The notes beneath the pieces are model-generated. The model saw only the letters and a program-made list of their open reading frames with translations, did no database searches and was not told the DNA's origin. The position numbers were made by a program, and so were the translations under genes. Below, in pieces: positions 53,345 through 62,278 of a stretch of DNA of 64,000 nt. Position 1 is the stretch's first letter, and every line of letters begins with the position of its first letter. Origin of the DNA: Pandoraea cepalis (GTDB taxonomy: Bacteria > Pseudomonadota > Gammaproteobacteria > Burkholderiales > Burkholderiaceae); contig NZ_CABPSL010000001.1 of NCBI RefSeq assembly GCF_902459665.1, forward strand, positions 434,001 through 498,000. The letters run 5' to 3'.

Positions 53345-54631
53345 ATGCACGGGGATTTACGCACGGGCCTTCGTCAAATCCATCAACTGCCGGTACCGAC
53401 GCTGGGCTATCTGCCGCTGTGGCTGGAGACGCTGCGCCGACGTCTGGCGGCGGACGGCGTCGCCGCGCTCTGGTGTCATGCGTCGGACGACCCGGCCGTG
53501 ACGGCCGAGGCCACCTGCTGGTACGCACCGCAGGCACCGCTGTCGGCCTGCGAGCGGTTTGCCGCCAGCGATTGGGCGATGCCGCCGGTGGCGGAGTTAC
53601 AGCGCTCGCTCGCGCACGGCGAGCTGTTATGCGGTCATGCGCGGCGCTCGCGGGGCGGTCTGAGCGCGGCGCCCTCGTCGTTGCGTCGTCCGCCGGAACT
53701 GGCGGGATGCCTCGCCGACGGGGACTTGCTCGACGTTTGTCTGTTGCCGGCGCCCCGGGCGTGCGACGAGGAAGCGGCGCGCAGCGACGGCGCCGATCTG
53801 TTGGCCATCGCACCCCCCGGCGTGTTGCGATTGTTTGTTTCGCGCCGCAGGTCGCAGCCGCGTTTCACTGCGCGCGAAGTGATGGCGTTCGAGACAGCCG
53901 CCGCCGAATTCGCCACGCCACCCAAGCGCCCCGGTTTTCCGCCGATGACCGCGATGACATCGCCTGCGCAGTCCCTTCGGCCCGAGCCGTCGGGCGCGAT
54001 TGGCGATGACGTGGCGGGTACGCTTGTCTGGCATCGGCGTCAGCCGGAGTGGGCCGACCCCGCGGCGCTTACGCTCATGCGACGGGTCTGGCAACGCATG
54101 CCGGGGCGGGCTTGGCCCGACGCGTGCGTCGTGGTGCAGGCGTGTCAGACGCTGGTCGACGAACTCAGACTCCACCCATCGGATGCCGCGTCGCCGGGCG
54201 TGCCGGTCTGCACGGCGGTCGAGGTGCCGGGCGGCACGCTGCATCTGCACGCCACGCACTTGTGCGGGATGGGGGGGCGAGCGACCGAGCGCGTGCGCAT
54301 TGCCCTGCACCTGGCCGTGCCGCCCGCCATCCGGCTGCTGCTGCGTCTCTGGGAGACGGGACTGACCCCGGTGCAGCGCGAGATCGCGATGCGGTTGCTG
54401 GCTGGGCAGTCGCGCGCCCAGACGCGCGAGGCTTGCGCGATTGGCGTGCAAACGCTCAAGACGCATTTGTCGCTCATGCGCGCCCGTCTGGACCCCGTGC
54501 GCGACGCATCGCTGCTGCTCGGGCTGGGCGGGACGGCGACGCTCGGAAGCGGCGCACGTGCGCTGGGGGGGCGCGGCGCGCCGCTCGTCGAGGCGACGCA
54601 CAGCGGCAAAATGGCGCCTCGGCTAGAATAG
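53345..54631 (+). CDS. LuxR-type helix-turn-helix protein of unknown role
   Basis: About 428 residues from the ATG at 53345, nine bases after GGGAGG; in-frame ATGs at 53339 and 53318 are alternatives. The C-terminal region (about 335-385; GLTPVQREIAMRLLAGQSRAQTREACAIGVQTLKTHLSLMRARLD) is a LuxR/FixJ-type DNA-binding domain. The long N-terminal part has no motif I recognise; QLPVPTLGYLPLWLETLRRRL opens it. It may be a ligand-sensing regulator. It sits between gshA and gshB on the same strand, which suggests a link to glutathione or redox stress, but this is inference. Confidence 0.72.
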   Translation: MHGDLRTGLRQIHQLPVPTLGYLPLWLETLRRRLAADGVAALWCHASDDPAVTAEATCWYAPQAPLSACERFAASDWAMPPVAELQRSLAHGELLCGHARRSRGGLSAAPSSLRRPPELAGCLADGDLLDVCLLPAPRACDEEAARSDGADLLAIAPPGVLRLFVSRRRSQPRFTAREVMAFETAAAEFATPPKRPGFPPMTAMTSPAQSLRPEPSGAIGDDVAGTLVWHRRQPEWADPAALTLMRRVWQRMPGRAWPDACVVVQACQTLVDELRLHPSDAASPGVPVCTAVEVPGGTLHLHATHLCGMGGRATERVRIALHLAVPPAIRLLLRLWETGLTPVQREIAMRLLAGQSRAQTREACAIGVQTLKTHLSLMRARLDPVRDASLLLGLGGTATLGSGARALGGRGAPLVEATHSGKMAPRLE

Positions 54632-54691
54632 ACGCCTGTCGCCGCTGCCCGCGGTGTGTGCATCCGAACCCCCAAAGACTCCCGCCGATCG

Positions 54692-55630
54692 ATGCAGATT
54701 CTCTTTATCGCCGACCCGCTCGACCAGTTCAAGATCTACAAGGACACCACGTTCTCGATGATGCGCGAGGCTGCGCGTCGAGGGCACCGCATCTTTGCGT
54801 GCGAGACGCACGAGATGGCATGGCAAAACGCGGCGGTCGATGCGCGCGTCAGGGAAATTCGCCTGACGGGCGATGCGATAGCCTGGTACGACGTGGTGCA
54901 AACGCGGGTGAGCGCGCTCACCGAGTTCGACGCCGTGCTCATGCGCAAGGACCCGCCGTTCGACATGGAGTACATCAACGCCACGTGGCTGCTGGAAGTC
55001 GCCGAGCGCGCCGGTGCCCGGGTGTTCAACAAGCCGAGTTCGATTCGTGATCACTCCGAAAAGATGGCGATCGCCGAGTTTCCGCAGTTCGTGACGCCGA
55101 CCTTGGTCACGCGCGACGCGAACCGCCTGCGCGCCTTTCACGACGAACATGGCGACGTGATCTACAAGCCGCTCGACGGCATGGGCGGCACGGGGGTGTT
55201 CCGCATCGGGCCGGATGGCCGCAACCTTGGGTCGGTCATCGAAATGCTCGGTGAATACGGGGCCAGCTCGGTGATGGCGCAGCGCTTCATTCCCGAGATC
55301 GTGCTGGGCGACAAGCGGATTCTCGTCATCGGCGGCCAGGTCGTGCCGCACTCGCTGGCGCGCATCCCGCAGGGCAATGAAGTGCGTGGCAACCTTGCTG
55401 CCGGCGGCGTGGGCGAGGCGCGCGACCTGACGGCGCGCGATCGTCAGATTGCCGAAACACTGGCGCCGATCCTCTGGCAACGTGGCCTGCTGCTCGTAGG
55501 GCTCGACGTCATCGGTGATTGCCTCACGGAAGTGAACGTCACGAGTCCGACGTGTTTCCAGGAAATTACGGAGCAAACCGGCTTCGACGTGCCGAAGATG
55601 TTCATCGACGCGCTGGAACGGGCGGTGTAA
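54692..55630 (+). CDS. gshB: Glutathione synthetase
   Basis: A 312-residue ATP-grasp enzyme that joins glycine to gamma-glutamylcysteine. MQILFIADPLDQFKIYKDTTFSMM opens it; VLMRKDPPFDMEYI, FNKPSSIRDHSEKM, VIYKPLDGMGGTGVFRI (about 151-167), the RILVIGG strand and the metal-binding DVIGDCLTEVNVTSPTCFQEI are all typical. The ATG at 54692 fits the family; an upstream in-frame start would overlap the previous gene region. It completes glutathione synthesis with gshA. Confidence 0.96.
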   Translation: MQILFIADPLDQFKIYKDTTFSMMREAARRGHRIFACETHEMAWQNAAVDARVREIRLTGDAIAWYDVVQTRVSALTEFDAVLMRKDPPFDMEYINATWLLEVAERAGARVFNKPSSIRDHSEKMAIAEFPQFVTPTLVTRDANRLRAFHDEHGDVIYKPLDGMGGTGVFRIGPDGRNLGSVIEMLGEYGASSVMAQRFIPEIVLGDKRILVIGGQVVPHSLARIPQGNEVRGNLAAGGVGEARDLTARDRQIAETLAPILWQRGLLLVGLDVIGDCLTEVNVTSPTCFQEITEQTGFDVPKMFIDALERAV

Positions 55631-55709
55631 GGCACATCCGGGGCCGGTCGGGCGACGAGTCGTTTCAGACAGCCCCTAACTTGATGAAAATTCGGGTTTT
55701 TTGCGCGCC

Positions 55710-55718
55710 TGCTAAAAT
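55710..55718 (+). promoter_or_regulatory. Extended -10 promoter for the PTS genes
   Basis: TGC-TAAAAT is an extended -10 element 81 bases before the IIA start codon. The -35 candidate (TTCGGG at 55691-55696, 16-base spacing) is weak. Confidence 0.45.
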
Positions 55719-55799
55719 AACAGTCCCAAAAACGACAGGTTCGCGTTCGCCGTTGTGTTTGTCTTCCAAACGCGCGCGGCGCTTGGCGTACCTAGCATC

Positions 55800-56213
55800 A
55801 TGGCTGGAATTCTGATTATTGCTCACGCACCGCTCGCCTCGGCACTTCGCGAGTGTGTTTCGCATATCTACGGCGGTTGTCCGGCGCACATCGGCGCGAT
55901 CGACGTTGTGCCCGACCAGGACACGGCGGCACTCGTCGTCACCGCGCGCGAACGCCTCGCGCAGCTGCACGAAGACAACGGCGTGCTGGTCCTCACCGAT
56001 CTGTTCGGGGCCACGCCGTCGAATGTTGCTGCGCAACTTGTCGATCCGAAGGTGCGTGTGCTCTCGGGGGTGAACCTGTCGATGCTCATCAAAGCGGTGT
56101 GCTATCGCTCGGTGCCGCTCGACACGTTGGTGGAGAAGGTGCTTTCGGGCGGATCTAAAGGTATTCTGGAAGTCGGCGCGGGTGCGCCGGCCACACACAC
56201 TACGTCACACTGA
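55800..56213 (+). CDS. PTS IIA component, mannose/fructose type
   Basis: A 137-residue EIIA-Man-type protein (MAGILIIAHAPLASALREC) with the phosphorylated histidine at residue 9. NGVLVLTDLFGATPSNVAAQL (about 61-81) is the conserved core, and GVNLSMLIKAV follows. No IIB, IIC or IID genes are nearby; IIA-HPr-EI sets without a permease in Burkholderiales serve regulation rather than sugar uptake, and in Ralstonia they affect PHB metabolism. ptsH begins three bases after its stop. Confidence 0.92.
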   Translation: MAGILIIAHAPLASALRECVSHIYGGCPAHIGAIDVVPDQDTAALVVTARERLAQLHEDNGVLVLTDLFGATPSNVAAQLVDPKVRVLSGVNLSMLIKAVCYRSVPLDTLVEKVLSGGSKGILEVGAGAPATHTTSH

Positions 56214-56216
56214 AAC

Positions 56217-56486
56217 ATGCTTCGACAAGAAACGACGATCGTAAATAAATTGGGCTTGCATGCCCGGGCATCGGCAAAGCTGACGCAATTGGCGGCGAAA
56301 TTTCAGAGTGAGGTCTGGCTGACCCGGAATGGTCGGCGCATCAACGCGAAGAGCATCATGGGCGTCATGATGCTGGCTGCCGGGATTGGCGCGACGGTCG
56401 AAGTGGAGACCGAAGGCGCTGACGAGCAACAAGCCATGGATGAAATCCTGGCGCTCATCGCGAGCAAGTTCGGCGAAGGGGAGTAA
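56217..56486 (+). CDS. ptsH: Phosphocarrier protein HPr
   Basis: An 89-residue HPr. Active-site His15 lies in NKLGLHARASAKL and the regulatory serine Ser46 in NAKSIMGVMML. It receives phosphate from enzyme I and passes it to the IIA protein encoded immediately upstream. The conserved Ser46 region raises the possibility of control by an HPr kinase, which many betaproteobacteria encode; none is in this window. Confidence 0.95.
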   Translation: MLRQETTIVNKLGLHARASAKLTQLAAKFQSEVWLTRNGRRINAKSIMGVMMLAAGIGATVEVETEGADEQQAMDEILALIASKFGEGE

Positions 56487-56630
56487 CACGCCGTTGCGGT
56501 GAGTCGCGGTGCGCCGCGAGCGTCGATCGCGCCTGTGCCCAATGGCGACTCACCGTGCCGAGCGCCGCCCGTACGCGGCAAAATACACGGACTTCGGTCG
56601 AATCATCCGCCTCTGAACCGGGAGACTTCC

Positions 56631-58367
56631 TTGTCTTTCACCCTGCACGGCATTCCCGTTTCCCGCGGCATCGCAATCGGACGCGCCTACTTGCTCGCGC
56701 CCGCCACGCTCGATGTCCCGCACTATCTGCTTGACGCCACCCAGGTCGATGACGAAATCGCGCGCTTTCACGGCGCGCAGGCGACTGTCCAGCACGAACT
56801 CGATACCCTCAAGGTTGAACTGCCCCACGATGCGCCGGGCGAGATGGGCGCATTCCTGGATGTTCACTCGCTGATCCTCAACGACACGTTGCTCGCCGAC
56901 GCCGTCATCAAGCTGATTCGCGAGCGCCGCTACAACGCGGAATGGGCGCTGACCACACAGCTCGAGGTGCTCGTCGCCCGTTTCGAGGAGATCGACGACG
57001 AGTATCTGCGAGAGCGCCGCGCCGACATCGAACAGGTGACCGAGCGCGTACTCAAGGCGCTCGCCGGTGCGCCCGGCATTCGCCATGTGGTGGCTGAGAC
57101 GCCACGCGACGACATGATCGTCGTGGCCCGCGACATCGCGCCGGCCGACATGCTTCAATTCAAGTCGCAGACGTTCAAAGGCTTCGTCACGGATCTTGGC
57201 GGCAAGACGTCGCATACAGCCATCGTCGCGCGCAGCCTGGGCATCCCGGCGGCGGTCGGCGTCGCGCAGGCCAGCCTGCTCATCAAGCAGGACGACGTCA
57301 TCATCATCGACGGCGATCACGGTATCGTCATCGTCGACCCGGCGCCGATCGTGCTCGAGGAGTACAGCTACCGCCAAAGCGAGCGTGCGCTCGAGGAGCG
57401 CCGTCTGCAGCGTCTGAAGCATTCGCCCGCGCAGACGATCGACGGCACCCACATCGAGTTGCTGGCCAACATCGAATTGCCGGAGGACGCGGCGACGGCG
57501 GTCGCCGCCGGCGCGGTGGGCGTGGGGCTGTTTCGCACGGAATTCCTCTTCATGAACGAAAAGGAGGCGCCGGCGGAAGAGGCGCAGTTCGAGGCGTACA
57601 AGCGCGCCGTCGAATCGATGCGAGGTCTGCCGCTGACGATCCGGACCATCGACGTTGGCGCCGACAAGCCACTCGACAGTCATGAGTCGTACGAGACGGC
57701 GCCGAACCCCGCTCTGGGGCTGCGGGCCATTCGCTGGAGCCTCTCCGAGCCGCGCATGTTCCTCACGCAGTTGCGCGCCATTTTGCGCGCGTCGGCTTTC
57801 GGCAAGGTGCAGGTTTTGTTCCCGATGCTCGCGCATGCGCAGGAAATCGACCAGACACTCGAACTCGTTCGCGAAGCGAAGGCGCAGCTCGACGCGGCGG
57901 GCCTGCTCTACGACCCGGGCGTGAAGCTGGGCGCGATGATCGAAGTGCCGGCGGCGGCGCTCACGGTGTCGATGTTCCTGAAGCGGCTCGACTTCCTGTC
58001 CATTGGCACGAACGACCTGATTCAATACACGCTTGCGATCGATCGCGCGGACAACGCCGTCGCCCATCTGTACGACCCGCTGCATCCGGCGGTGCTGCGA
58101 CTCATCGCCATGACCATTCGCGAAGCGCATGCGTTCGGCGTGCCGGTGGCCGTATGCGGGGAGATGGCGGGCGATCCGACGGCGACCCGTCTGCTGCTCG
58201 GCATGGGCCTGCGCGAGTTTTCAATGCATCCGAGCCAACTGCTGCAGGTCAAGCAGGAAATCCTGCGGGCGCATCTGCCGGATCTGGAACGGCCGGTCCA
58301 GGAGCTGCTCGCCGCCACTGAACCCGAGGAGATGCAGGCGGCGCTGGCGCGCCTGACGGCGGCCTGA
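56631..58367 (+). CDS. ptsI: PTS enzyme I (phosphoenolpyruvate-protein phosphotransferase)
   Basis: A 578-residue enzyme I with an inferred TTG start at 56631, six bases after GGGAGA; no ATG fits. The N-terminal HPr-binding domain leads to His195 in GGKTSHTAIVARS. The C-terminal PEP-binding barrel shows LFRTEFLFMN, NPALGLRAIRWS, VLFPMLAHAQEI, GAMIEVPAAAL, DFLSIGTNDLIQYTLAIDR and the catalytic cysteine in VAVCGEMAGDP. Starts the phosphorelay EI to HPr to IIA. A terminator follows at 58412. Confidence 0.95.
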   Translation: MSFTLHGIPVSRGIAIGRAYLLAPATLDVPHYLLDATQVDDEIARFHGAQATVQHELDTLKVELPHDAPGEMGAFLDVHSLILNDTLLADAVIKLIRERRYNAEWALTTQLEVLVARFEEIDDEYLRERRADIEQVTERVLKALAGAPGIRHVVAETPRDDMIVVARDIAPADMLQFKSQTFKGFVTDLGGKTSHTAIVARSLGIPAAVGVAQASLLIKQDDVIIIDGDHGIVIVDPAPIVLEEYSYRQSERALEERRLQRLKHSPAQTIDGTHIELLANIELPEDAATAVAAGAVGVGLFRTEFLFMNEKEAPAEEAQFEAYKRAVESMRGLPLTIRTIDVGADKPLDSHESYETAPNPALGLRAIRWSLSEPRMFLTQLRAILRASAFGKVQVLFPMLAHAQEIDQTLELVREAKAQLDAAGLLYDPGVKLGAMIEVPAAALTVSMFLKRLDFLSIGTNDLIQYTLAIDRADNAVAHLYDPLHPAVLRLIAMTIREAHAFGVPVAVCGEMAGDPTATRLLLGMGLREFSMHPSQLLQVKQEILRAHLPDLERPVQELLAATEPEEMQAALARLTAA

Positions 58368-58411
58368 CGGGCAGGCCGGGGCGTCGCGCATCCCCCACAA
58401 GTACGAAAAAG

Positions 58412-58443
58412 CGGGCGTCCTGTCACAGGGGGCCCGTTTTTTT
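58412..58443 (+). terminator. Rho-independent terminator of the PTS operon
   Basis: CGGGC and CCTG pair with CAGG and GCCCG around a TCA loop, with a 2-by-2 internal mismatch, followed by seven T (58437-58443). It lies about 45 bases past the ptsI stop. Confidence 0.85.
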
Positions 58444-58521
58444 CGCCCGCGCTCAGCGGGCATTGAGCGCGATTTGAGGGTTCGTGCGACGCCCGGTCAA
58501 CGTCGGCCGGACCCTATGCCT

Positions 58522-59274
58522 TCAGTGGCGCTGGCCGCAGACCTTGCACTCTGGATTGCGGGTGCAGTGCATGGTGTGCCAGCTCATTCTGAGGGCATCG
58601 AGCATCTGTAGGCGCCCAACGAGCGGCTTCCCGATGCCCGTGATGAGCTTGATCGCCTCGGCCGCCTGCATGCTGCCGATAATGCCTACGAGCGGGGCGA
58701 GAACCCCCATCGTGGCGCAGGCCTGCTCGGGGAAAGGTTCGTCGGCGGGAAAGATACATTCGTAGCACGGCGACGCGTCGTCGCGCACGTCGAATACGCT
58801 GATCTGCCCGTCGAAGCGCAGGGCCGCGCCGGACACGAGCGGCACCCTCGCCGTGACACAAGCCCGATTGACGGCGTGACGTGTCGCGAAGTTGTCCGAC
58901 CCATCGAGCACCACGGTGGCGCCGCGGGCGAGCGCTGTGAGCTGCGCTTCGTCCACCCGTGCGGTGACGACGTCGACGACCACGCCGGGGTTGATCTGCG
59001 CAATGCGGTCGCGTCCGGAGACCACCTTGGGCCGACCGACGCTGTCGGTGTCGTGAAGAATCTGGCGTTGCAGGTTGGTGAGATCGACGTCGTCGTCGTC
59101 GATCAGCGTGATGCGTCCGATGCCGGAGGCCGCGAGGTAAAGCGCGGCGGGCGAGCCGAGACCGCCTGCGCCCACGATCACGGCGTGGGCCGCGAGCAGA
59201 CGCTCCTGACCCTCGATACCGAGTTCGTCGAGCAGGATGTGGCGGGAGTAACGCAGCAACTGGTCGTCGTTCAT
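58522..59274 (-). CDS. moeB: HesA/MoeB/ThiF family adenylyltransferase
   Basis: A 250-residue E1-like enzyme. LLRYSRHILLDELGIEGQERL opens it; the nucleotide-binding VIVGAGGLGSPAALYLAASGIG is at about 31-52, IDDDDVDLTNLQRQILH at 57-73 and DGSDNFATRHAVNRAC near 113-128. Zinc ligands are CYEC (about 164-167) and the C-terminal CKVC. It adenylates MoaD or ThiS for sulfur transfer; sequence alone does not decide between them. The start is ATG 59274, as the longer open frame overlaps ctpA. It lies downstream of ctpA, past a terminator. Confidence 0.9.
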   Translation of the reverse strand: MNDDQLLRYSRHILLDELGIEGQERLLAAHAVIVGAGGLGSPAALYLAASGIGRITLIDDDDVDLTNLQRQILHDTDSVGRPKVVSGRDRIAQINPGVVVDVVTARVDEAQLTALARGATVVLDGSDNFATRHAVNRACVTARVPLVSGAALRFDGQISVFDVRDDASPCYECIFPADEPFPEQACATMGVLAPLVGIIGSMQAAEAIKLITGIGKPLVGRLQMLDALRMSWHTMHCTRNPECKVCGQRH

Positions 59275-59289
59275 CGCAAAACGGAAAAG

Positions 59290-59326
59290 AATAAAAAAAC
59301 CGTGCCGGCTTTCGCGGGCACGGTTT
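59290..59326 (-). terminator. Rho-independent terminator of ctpA
   Basis: AAACCGTGCC (59297-59306) and GGCACGGTTT (59317-59326) form a 10-bp stem with a 10-base loop; on the minus strand a run of seven T follows. It lies 18 bases past the ctpA stop and 15 bases before the moeB start codon. Confidence 0.92.
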
Positions 59327-59344
59327 GTAGTGTAAAGCCGATGC

Positions 59345-60868
59345 TTACTTCTTGTCCGACGGTTTGGCCGGCGTCGCGGCGGGGCTGGCAGCCTTGGACG
59401 CGTCCTTCGGCATCGGGCCGGCGTTGGCTTCCAGACGGGACTTCGTGCGTTGGACCGGCTCGCCCTTGAGCTGATGAACGGCCTGCTGGAGCATGAAGTC
59501 GTCGGCGCTGCCCAGATCCGGCAGGCGCGCGTCTCGCTCCTTCTTGCGCTCTTCCGGCGTCTTCTTGGCGTTTTCTTCCTCGAGGCGGCGCAATTCTTCC
59601 AGGCGACGGGCTTCGCGGGCGTCGATGGCCTTCTGCTCGTCGGGCTTCTGCGTGTTGTGCAGATGGTTCTGGTAGTCGATTTCACGCGTAACCAGCACGT
59701 CTTCCGGATCGCCCTTCGGATTCTGGTCGACCGGCACGTCCGGCGTGATGCCGATGGATTGGATCGAGCGGCCGCTCGGCGTGTAGTAGTAGGCCGTGGT
59801 CAGACGCAGCGCTGTGTCCGGCGACAGTTGACGCACGGTCTGCACGGAGCCCTTGCCGAAGGTCGTCTTGCCCATGATCAGCGCGCGCTTCGAATCCTGC
59901 AGCGCACCGGACACGATCTCCGAGGCCGAGGCCGAGTAGGCATTCACCAGCACGACCATCGGCACCGTCTTCCAGAAGGCGGCTTCGCCCTTGAGCGGAT
60001 CGTCCGGGCTCGCCGACAGGCGGTAGTTGTCGAAGGTGGCCGTGTACTTCTGCTTGGCGTCTTCGATCTGGCCGTTGGTCGTCACGACCGTGGCGCCTTC
60101 CTTCATGAAGGCTGCCGACACGCCGACGGCCGACTGCAGAATGCCGCCACCGTTGTTGCGCAGGTCGAGCACGAGACCCTTGATCGGTTGATCCTTGGCC
60201 AGCTCCTGCAGCTTCTTGGCCAGATCCGGCACCGTGCGTTCCTGGAAGCTCGTGATGCGCACGTAAGCGATGCCCGGCTCGAGCATCTTGCCCTTGATGC
60301 TCTGGACGCGAATTTCCGCACGCACGATGGACACCGGGAACGTGCGCTCGTCCGACTTGCGGTAGATGGTCAGCGTGACCTTGCTGCCGGGTGCGCCACG
60401 CATGCGCTTGACCGCCTGATCGAGGGTCATGCCGCGCACGGGTTTGTCATCGATGCGGGTGATGAGGTCGCCGGGCTTCAGGCCCGCCTTGAAGGCCGGG
60501 CTGTCCTCGATCGGCGAGATGACCTTCACGAGGCCGTCTTCCTGAGAGATCTCGATGCCAAGACCGGCGAAGCGGCCACGCGTCTGTTCCTGCAACTCCT
60601 TGTATTCGTCCTTGTCGAGATAGGACGAATGCGGATCGAGGCTGGACACCATGCCCTTGATGGCTGCGGTCAGCAGCTTCTTGTCGTCGACCGGCTGCAC
60701 GTACTCGCGCTTGATTTGACCGAACACTTCGGCCAGCAGCCGGAGCTGTTCGAGCGGCAACGGCGTGGTAGCGGTTTGTGCGGAAGCCTGCGAGAACGCG
60801 AGGGTGGCAGCCGCACCGGTTGCGAGGCCCAGCACGATCAGGCCGATGTGTTTGAGGGTTTGGCGCAT
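59345..60868 (-). CDS. ctpA: C-terminal processing protease (S41 family)
   Basis: A 507-residue periplasmic serine protease. The signal peptide or anchor spans about 1-30. A PDZ domain lies at about 95-170 (GLGIEISQEDGLVKVISPIEDSPAFKAGLKPGDLITRIDDKPV). The S41 core carries LVLDLRNNGGGILQSAVGV, the nucleophile serine in NAYSASASEIVSGAL and the general-base lysine in GKTTFGKGSVQTV. The last 90 residues are charged and low-complexity. Such proteases trim envelope proteins and peptidoglycan hydrolases. Upstream on the same strand is gpmA, 429 bases away. Confidence 0.94.
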   Translation of the reverse strand: MRQTLKHIGLIVLGLATGAAATLAFSQASAQTATTPLPLEQLRLLAEVFGQIKREYVQPVDDKKLLTAAIKGMVSSLDPHSSYLDKDEYKELQEQTRGRFAGLGIEISQEDGLVKVISPIEDSPAFKAGLKPGDLITRIDDKPVRGMTLDQAVKRMRGAPGSKVTLTIYRKSDERTFPVSIVRAEIRVQSIKGKMLEPGIAYVRITSFQERTVPDLAKKLQELAKDQPIKGLVLDLRNNGGGILQSAVGVSAAFMKEGATVVTTNGQIEDAKQKYTATFDNYRLSASPDDPLKGEAAFWKTVPMVVLVNAYSASASEIVSGALQDSKRALIMGKTTFGKGSVQTVRQLSPDTALRLTTAYYYTPSGRSIQSIGITPDVPVDQNPKGDPEDVLVTREIDYQNHLHNTQKPDEQKAIDAREARRLEELRRLEEENAKKTPEERKKERDARLPDLGSADDFMLQQAVHQLKGEPVQRTKSRLEANAGPMPKDASKAASPAATPAKPSDKK

Positions 60869-61297
60869 ATAGGCGTGGAAATTCCGGATTTTTCGGGGCG
60901 CCCGCCAAGGGGCGCGCGCACTTTGGCGAAGTATAACCGTTTGCCCGCAGGGCGGGCATTGCCCATTCGACAGGGAGTTTTCCTGAGTGGTTCTACGAAA
61001 AGTTCCGGTTGCGGCGACTTTGTGGGGGATGTTTCCGGCACGCGGCTCGATAACGGCGGGCTTTCGCTGGCGGAGCGAGCATTGGCGAGGATTGGACCTC
61101 GCGGGGCAGGATGCCCGAAAGCGATGGAAATCGTGTTACGGCGCGTTACTGGAGGGGGCAGCGGGGGACGTGCTGGGGGGAAGTGCCGCGAAAGCGGCGG
61201 AAGGGAGGAACGTAGCGGCACGCCAAACGGGGGGCGAGCGCGCCGCAAGGGGGCGGCGCGCTCGGTGTCGTCAATTGGCGCAGGCGAGGATCGACGC
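60869..61297. other. 429-base gap between gpmA and ctpA without a recognisable gene
   Basis: Very G-rich on the plus strand with short poly-G runs, for example near 61150-61190. Open frames on both strands lack family signatures and plausible starts. No terminator for gpmA and no clear ctpA promoter were found. Confidence 0.5.
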
Positions 61298-62044
61298 TTA
61301 CTTCGACTTGCCTTGCGCGGCCACGGCGGCCAACGCGCCGGCGATCTTCTCCGCGTCGCCCAGGTAGTAATGCCGGATGGGCTGGAGGTCGGCGTCCAGC
61401 TCGTACACGAGCGGCGTGCCGTTCGGGATGTTCAGACCGGCGATATCGTCGTCCGAAATGTTGTCGAGATGCTTGATGAGGGCGCGCAGCGAATTGCCAT
61501 GCGCGGCGACGAGCACCTGCTTGCCGGCGCGCACGGCCGGGGCGATCGACTCGTTCCACAACGGCAGCACGCGCGCCACAGTGTCCTTCAGGCATTCCGT
61601 GAGCGGAATCTCGTCGCGCTTGAGCTTGGCGTAACGCGGGTCGCGGTACGAACTGCGCTCGTCATCCGCGGCCAGCGGCGGCGGCGGCGTGTCGTAGCTG
61701 CGCCGCCAGACGTGCACCTGATCGTCGCCGTACTTGGCGGCGGTCTCGGCCTTGTTCAGGCCGGCGAGCGCACCGTAGTGACGCTCGTTCAGGCGCCAGC
61801 TATGGATGACGGGAATCCACATCTGGTCCATGGCGTCTTGCACATGCCAGAGCGTGCGGATCGCCCGCTTGAGGACCGACGTATAGGCGAGATCGAACGT
61901 GTAGCCGGCGTCAGAGAGCAATTTGCCGGCCTGAATAGCTTCGGCGGCGCCCTTCTCGGTCAGGTCGACGTCGACCCAGCCGGTGAAGCGATTTTCCTTG
62001 TTCCACGTCGATTCGCCGTGGCGGATGAGAACGAGCTTGTACAT
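61298..62044 (-). CDS. gpmA: 2,3-bisphosphoglycerate-dependent phosphoglycerate mutase
   Basis: A 248-residue cofactor-dependent mutase. The phospho-histidine His9 is in [23 protein letters not shown] and the second catalytic histidine in [41 protein letters not shown] and [12 protein letters not shown] are conserved. It interconverts 3- and 2-phosphoglycerate in glycolysis and gluconeogenesis. Its start is divergent from the rhodanese-grxC-secB-gpsA group. Confidence 0.96.
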   Translation of the reverse strand: MYKLVLIRHGESTWNKENRFTGWVDVDLTEKGAAEAIQAGKLLSDAGYTFDLAYTSVLKRAIRTLWHVQDAMDQMWIPVIHSWRLNERHYGALAGLNKAETAAKYGDDQVHVWRRSYDTPPPPLAADDERSSYRDPRYAKLKRDEIPLTECLKDTVARVLPLWNESIAPAVRAGKQVLVAAHGNSLRALIKHLDNISDDDIAGLNIPNGTPLVYELDADLQPIRHYYLGDAEKIAGALAAVAAQGKSK

Positions 62045-62239
62045 GAGAAAACGTCAGTCAGAGTTGGAAAGCGGGGGCAGCCGGCGAGCGCATTGCTACA
62101 CGCCGCGCCTTGCGCAGCAAGGCCCGGCAAGGGGATTTGCGGCAACAATTCAGAGACGTTCGGGGGCGCGGCGAGGGGGCCGCCGACGTCCGGCGCAGCG
62201 ATTGGCAACGCAACCCGTCGGCGCAATCACGGATTATTT

Positions 62240-62245
62240 TATAAT
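62240..62245 (+). promoter_or_regulatory. -10 element of rhodanese-grxC-secB-gpsA
   Basis: A perfect TATAAT in an AT-rich patch, 33 bases before the GTG start at 62279. The -35 region is GC-rich with no good hexamer. Confidence 0.55.
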
Positions 62246-62278
62246 GATCGGATTCTTTTGATATTTTTCAGGTGGTTT

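Noticed and set aside
53072-53364. Possible small minus-strand proteins between gshA and the LuxR-type gene
   Set aside because: Two overlapping frames of about 90 codons exist, but they are Arg/Pro-rich, lack Shine-Dalgarno sites and one runs into the terminator stem. A non-coding RNA explains the hairpins better.
56550-58130. 526-codon minus-strand open frame opposite ptsI
   Set aside because: The plus strand carries all enzyme I motifs; the antisense frame has none.
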